Assembly: GCA_031310005.1 (NCBI GenBank)
Contig: CM062380.1
Span: 3,534,001 to 3,598,000 of the forward strand
DNA length: 64,000 bases
Direction of reading: 5' to 3'
Source: Dactylellina haptotyla
Lineage: Eukaryota > Ascomycota > Orbiliomycetes > Orbiliales > Orbiliaceae
Each line of letters begins with the position of its first letter. Position 1 is the stretch's first letter. The position numbers and the translations under genes are program-made. Shown in pieces: positions 60,455 through 64,000 of this stretch. Below the pieces are notes generated by a model. It saw only the letters and a list, made by a program, of their open reading frames with translations. It was not told the DNA's origin and ran no database searches.

Positions 60455-62129
60455 ATGACCGACAGACTCAAGAACGTCTTGAACCACCTGAACCCTGCCG
60501 TCTCGTCTGGACGTGCAGCCGTGTAAGTGCCAATCTCCACCTGTGCATCCAAACGCCTTTTGTCTCAGGCGTTTTTCTCTCTCTCTCATCTTTTGGCATG
60601 GCATGGCCTGGAATGTTCTCTGTCACGTCGGACCGTTTTCCTCGGAAGTTGATGATCCGGCGACTTTCTTTCTCTCGTGCGCGCGTCGTCCGAACTACCC
60701 CCGCTGACATGATAACCGTACCAAATGAAACAGCCTCTCCAAGAACCCCGACGACATCGTCATCACATATGCCATTCGTACGGCGTTGACCAAGGGTGTC
60801 AAGGGTTCCTTCAAGGACACCCCCATCGAGAACCTTCTGCTGCAGTTGTTGCAAGGTGTCATCACGAACTCCAAGATCGACCCCGCCCTCGTCGAGGACA
60901 TCTGCTGCGGAAATGTCGCCGATGTCGACATGGCCAACAAGATCCGAACCGCGGCCCTTGCCGCTGGCTTCCCGAACACCACCGCCGCACACCACGTCAA
61001 CCGATTCTGCTCGTCCGGTTTGATGGCCATCCAGGGTATCGGTATGTGATTGGTGGATACCACACCCCCCACACACTGTTATTCATCTTCTTTGATGAGC
61101 TTTTTGGATATCTTCGCCCCTTGAGACGCCTTGCTGATAAATCGTTGTTTCGTATTAAACAGCTCACGAGATCGCCAATGGATCCATTGACATCGGTGTT
61201 GCAATCGGTGCTGAATCCATGACTGAGAACACCAAGCGACGAGAGCCATTCGTCCTCTCCCCAGAGGTCTCTGCCAACCAGGAAGCCGAGGACTGCAAGA
61301 TGCCTATGGGTCAGACCTCGGAGAACGTCGGAAACGACTTCCAAATCACCCGTGAAATGCAAGACAGATATGCAGCTGAATCCTTCCGTCGTGCCGAGGT
61401 TGCCCAGAAGTCTGGCTTCTTCCAGGACGAGATCCTCCCGATAACCACCACCGTGGTCGACCCTAAGTCCGGAGAGAGGAAGACCATCACCGTCACCAAT
61501 GACGAGGGCCCCCGTTACGGAACCACCTTCGAGTCTCTCCAGAAGATCCGCCCAGCCTTCCCACAGTTCGGTGACAAGTCCACCGGTGGCAACAGCAGTC
61601 AGGTCACTGACGGTGCCGCCGCACTGCTTCTCATGAAGCGATCCACCGCGCAGAAGCTCGGCCAACCAATTTTGGCCAAGTATGTCGCAAGCACAGTTGT
61701 CGGTCTCGCTCCGAGAATCATGGGTATCGGTCCAAGCGTTGCCATCCCTGTAAGTTCCCTTGTCAATGCTACCTATGTAGATCAATTCGAAAAATTAGGC
61801 AGAAGAAAAGAAACTAACAGGATCTGAAACTCGCGCAGAAACTCCTATCTAAGCTCAACCTCACAATCAAGGATATTGACATCGTCGAGCTCAACGAGGC
61901 TTTCGCCTCGATGGCTGTCTACTGCCTGAACAAGGTCGAGATCCCACACGAGATCATGAACCCCCGTGGCGGTGCTATCGCTTTGGGGCACCCTCTTGGC
62001 GCCACTGGTGCCCGACAGGTCGTCACCGGTTTGTCGGAGTGCAGGAGACAGAACAAGAAGGTCCTCTTGACCAGCATGTGTATCGGTAGCGGACAGGGTA
62101 TGGCTGGTTTGTTCATCAACGAGGCGTAA
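60455..62129 (+). CDS. POT1: Peroxisomal 3-ketoacyl-CoA thiolase
   Basis: Four exons (60455-60522, 60734-61041, 61163-61749, 61839-62129) with introns of 211, 121 and 89 bp give 417 residues. The enzyme cleaves 3-ketoacyl-CoA with CoA to acetyl-CoA and a shortened acyl-CoA, the last step of beta-oxidation. The N-terminus carries a textbook PTS2 signal at residues 4-12: Arg-Leu, five residues, His-Leu, so import by Pex7 into peroxisomes is expected. The catalytic residues are in place: Cys115 in NRFCSSG, His372 in GGAIALGHPLGATGAR and Cys402 in CIGSGQG. Length and motif spacing are normal for the family. Exon 1 encodes just the PTS2 region, so the targeting signal lies on its own exon. CCTCGG sites upstream suggest induction by fatty acids. 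The gene is convergent with an SGNH hydrolase 310 bp downstream. Confidence 0.95.
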
Positions 62130-62439
62130 ACAAACGCTGTTAATGGAGGTTAGTTGTAAATTAGCGTGTTGGGTAACATAGAGGACGCTGATGAGGGTAA
62201 AAAGGGCGAGGTTGCGCTGTGTAACCTGGCGGCTAGATCTGTAGTCATTTTAGCTATAGTAGCGATATGATTCTGTATTTATATGAATATACGATACTCC
62301 TTACATCCTCACATTGCCAATACTCTCCCACCAGTTGGTGCACTAGTGTAACTCATTCAGAGTAGAGACTGAATTATATATATATAGGTTACAAGTGGAG
62401 ATAGTTAGTTCGTTTACTTCTAAACTCTCCCCGCTTCGT
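62130..62439. terminator. Convergent 3' regions of thiolase and SGNH hydrolase
   Basis: 310 bp of AT-rich DNA between two facing stop codons, with TATATATATA at about 62376-62386. It must serve both polyadenylation signals. Confidence 0.4.
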
Positions 62440-63198
62440 TCAGAATTTACTCAACGCCTCCATAACCCGTGGATATAAATCCTCATCCCATATCCTATAC
62501 CCTTCCTCGTTCAAATGCGCCTGATCAGCTAATACATCAAAATTAACCCCCTCCGCCGGCGGCACCCATACCAGCCTCTCCTCCCGCCCACTCTCCCTAC
62601 TCGGCGCGTTCATATCCTCCACCATTTTGATAATACCCTCATTCGATTCCCTCACAATATCATCCTTCACGTCCTTCCGCCGGAACACACCGGTCACAAA
62701 CACCACACTTTTAGGCGATAATAGTAGCAGCGTTTGCAGGAGGATTCTGTAATTAGAAAGTTCGATATCCGGCCTTAACCCTCTCTTCGCGCTTAAATTG
62801 TTCGAGCCGATATGCACGACCCATACTTTTGTGGTGCGGGTCGTCAGGAGGGTGATGTATCCTTCGTTTAGTCTGTACAGGACGTTTTCGATCTTATCCC
62901 CGCCGACACCGAGGTTGAAGCTGCGCGGGAGGTTGTGGAGTTTTGTGTTCACGCCTGTGGTTTTTAAGCGTTCGAGCATGGAATCGCCGATGAAGAGGAC
63001 GTCGAAGGATGGTGATGGGGAGATGGAGGTGGAGGGGGATGAAGACGGTTCTGGTGGGGTGAGCTCCAGGCCTGGTTTGTGGGTTTCATAGAGGGTTGTG
63101 TGGGAGCGTTCTTTGTATTTCATGTTTTCGGCGATGAAGCGGTGGAGAAATCCTGGGAGGGGACTTATGATGCTTTCTGGGGGGGCGGGTTCGGCCAT
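62440..63198 (-). CDS. SGNH/GDSL hydrolase of the PAF-acetylhydrolase Ib type
   Basis: A single exon of 252 residues from the chosen start. SGNH hydrolase blocks are visible: I at FDVLFIGDSM (catalytic Ser73), II at NLGVGGDK (Gly near 99), III at VVHIGSNNL (Asn133) and V at DQAHLNEEGY (Asp225 and His228 of the triad). Spacing and the FIGDSM...NLGVGGD...VLYRL pattern match the alpha subunits of PAF-acetylhydrolase Ib, an esterase family; its fungal substrate is unknown. The frame stays open 97 codons upstream to 63489, with further Mets. An upstream Met (residue 40 of the long form) would add a basic, Ser/Thr-rich extension like a mitochondrial presequence. I chose 63198 for its good start context (AAAATGGCC) and because the extension reads like a translated pyrimidine-rich leader. 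Confidence 0.82.
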   Translation of the reverse strand: MAEPAPPESIISPLPGFLHRFIAENMKYKERSHTTLYETHKPGLELTPPEPSSSPSTSISPSPSFDVLFIGDSMLERLKTTGVNTKLHNLPRSFNLGVGGDKIENVLYRLNEGYITLLTTRTTKVWVVHIGSNNLSAKRGLRPDIELSNYRILLQTLLLLSPKSVVFVTGVFRRKDVKDDIVRESNEGIIKMVEDMNAPSRESGREERLVWVPPAEGVNFDVLADQAHLNEEGYRIWDEDLYPRVMEALSKF

Positions 63199-64000
63199 TT
63201 TTCGAGGCTTTTTATGGGGGTGTTTTTTAGGGATGGGGAGGGTAGGTGAGGTTGTGAAGGGATGGCTTTGGTGAAGGGAGTATCGTGTATAATTGTTTAA
63301 TTCTGAGGCATTTGTGAGGGCTCTGATCGGGTATCTTTGTCGTACTTTAAATATTGAAGATAGAGGAGGCATTTTTTGCTCGTCGGTGTCGAGTCTATGC
63401 CAAGTGACTGTGACTCCGAATGATTCATTTGGGAATGCTGGAGCTTTGTTGGATTTTTGGGTGGATCTTGCTTGGCTTGGCTGTTGCATTCGTTGGTTGG
63501 CGTCGGGAAGAGTTGGATATTTATGTGTTCTAGACTCATGAAAGTCTAAATTTGACTAGGCCTAGAGGTATAAGACTGATCTAAAGGAGCGCTGTGCTTA
63601 TGATGAAAATTACAGGGAGACTCTGGTGGTATTCGTATTTTCAGCGTCGGACTACTCCGTCTAGCTACAAAATTAGCACGTACTGATCCCTTACTCGGAT
63701 CACCTGCAATGCGATATGCAACAGCCGCAAAACCAACTTGGTGCATGTGCTGTTATACTTTTTCGCGGGACCAGGACGGTATCTGGCTTACGAGACAATG
63801 TTGTACTTATTTCTAGACTATATTCGAATGGTGAGAGATCGAAGCTGGGTACGAGGCTGGTAAATTTACGAAATATCAACTTCAACTCTTGATTAAGTGA
63901 TCGACACAACAAAGTTATGTAGAAGCAACATCTTAACAGGACAAAAACTTTATCGGCGAGCATTCTTACACAAATTTATTGGTCGTTATCTCAATTTGTG
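63199..64000. other. Upstream region of the SGNH hydrolase gene
   Basis: The first 290 bp are purine-rich on the plus strand, i.e. a pyrimidine-rich leader on the coding strand, and stay open in the frame of the hydrolase. Beyond 63490 no gene was recognised before the window ends. Confidence 0.4.

Overview
This window looks like nuclear DNA of a filamentous ascomycete (Pezizomycotina). The reasons are short GT-AG introns (mostly 60-210 bp), secreted Ser/Thr-rich proteins with WSC and CAP modules, a single-exon thiol-redox import receptor of the fungal Mia40 type split by small introns, a PTS2-bearing peroxisomal thiolase and a Medusa-type developmental regulator. I could not place it below subphylum. 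Twelve protein-coding genes are supported (eleven with a recognisable domain or architecture, one conserved-looking hypothetical), plus one weak small-ORF candidate. No tRNA, rRNA, CRISPR array or intact mobile element was recognised.

Layout. 3.4-18.0 kb is the gene-dense part: a CAP/PR-1-like secreted protein (-), two divergent M35-deuterolysin-like secreted proteins whose zinc motif is altered in different ways (- and +), the mitochondrial import receptor Mia40 (+), and, convergent with it, a 1,834-residue secreted beta-propeller/HYDIN-like/5xWSC protein with poly-threonine linkers (-). 18.0-29.1 kb is sparse: a single-pass membrane protein with a Cys-rich ectodomain preceded by an 815-nt stretch without any ATG (+), and a small disordered hypothetical protein (-). 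29.1-32.2 kb holds a zinc-less MDR oxidoreductase (+) with unusually long introns. 32.2-58.2 kb holds only one supported gene, the MedA homologue (42.4-44.5 kb, +), with about 10 kb of gene-free DNA before it and almost 14 kb after it. 58.2-63.2 kb is again dense: thiamine pyrophosphokinase (+), peroxisomal 3-ketoacyl-CoA thiolase (+) and a PAF-acetylhydrolase-like SGNH hydrolase (-).

The genes do not form an obvious pathway cluster. Themes are secretion and the cell surface (CAP, M35-like pair, WSC giant, membrane protein), organelle metabolism (Mia40, thiolase, TPK) and developmental control (MedA). Exon coordinates below were deduced by eye from reading frame, splice consensus and family continuity; each spliced sum was checked to be divisible by three. 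All functions are from sequence reading only, without database search.
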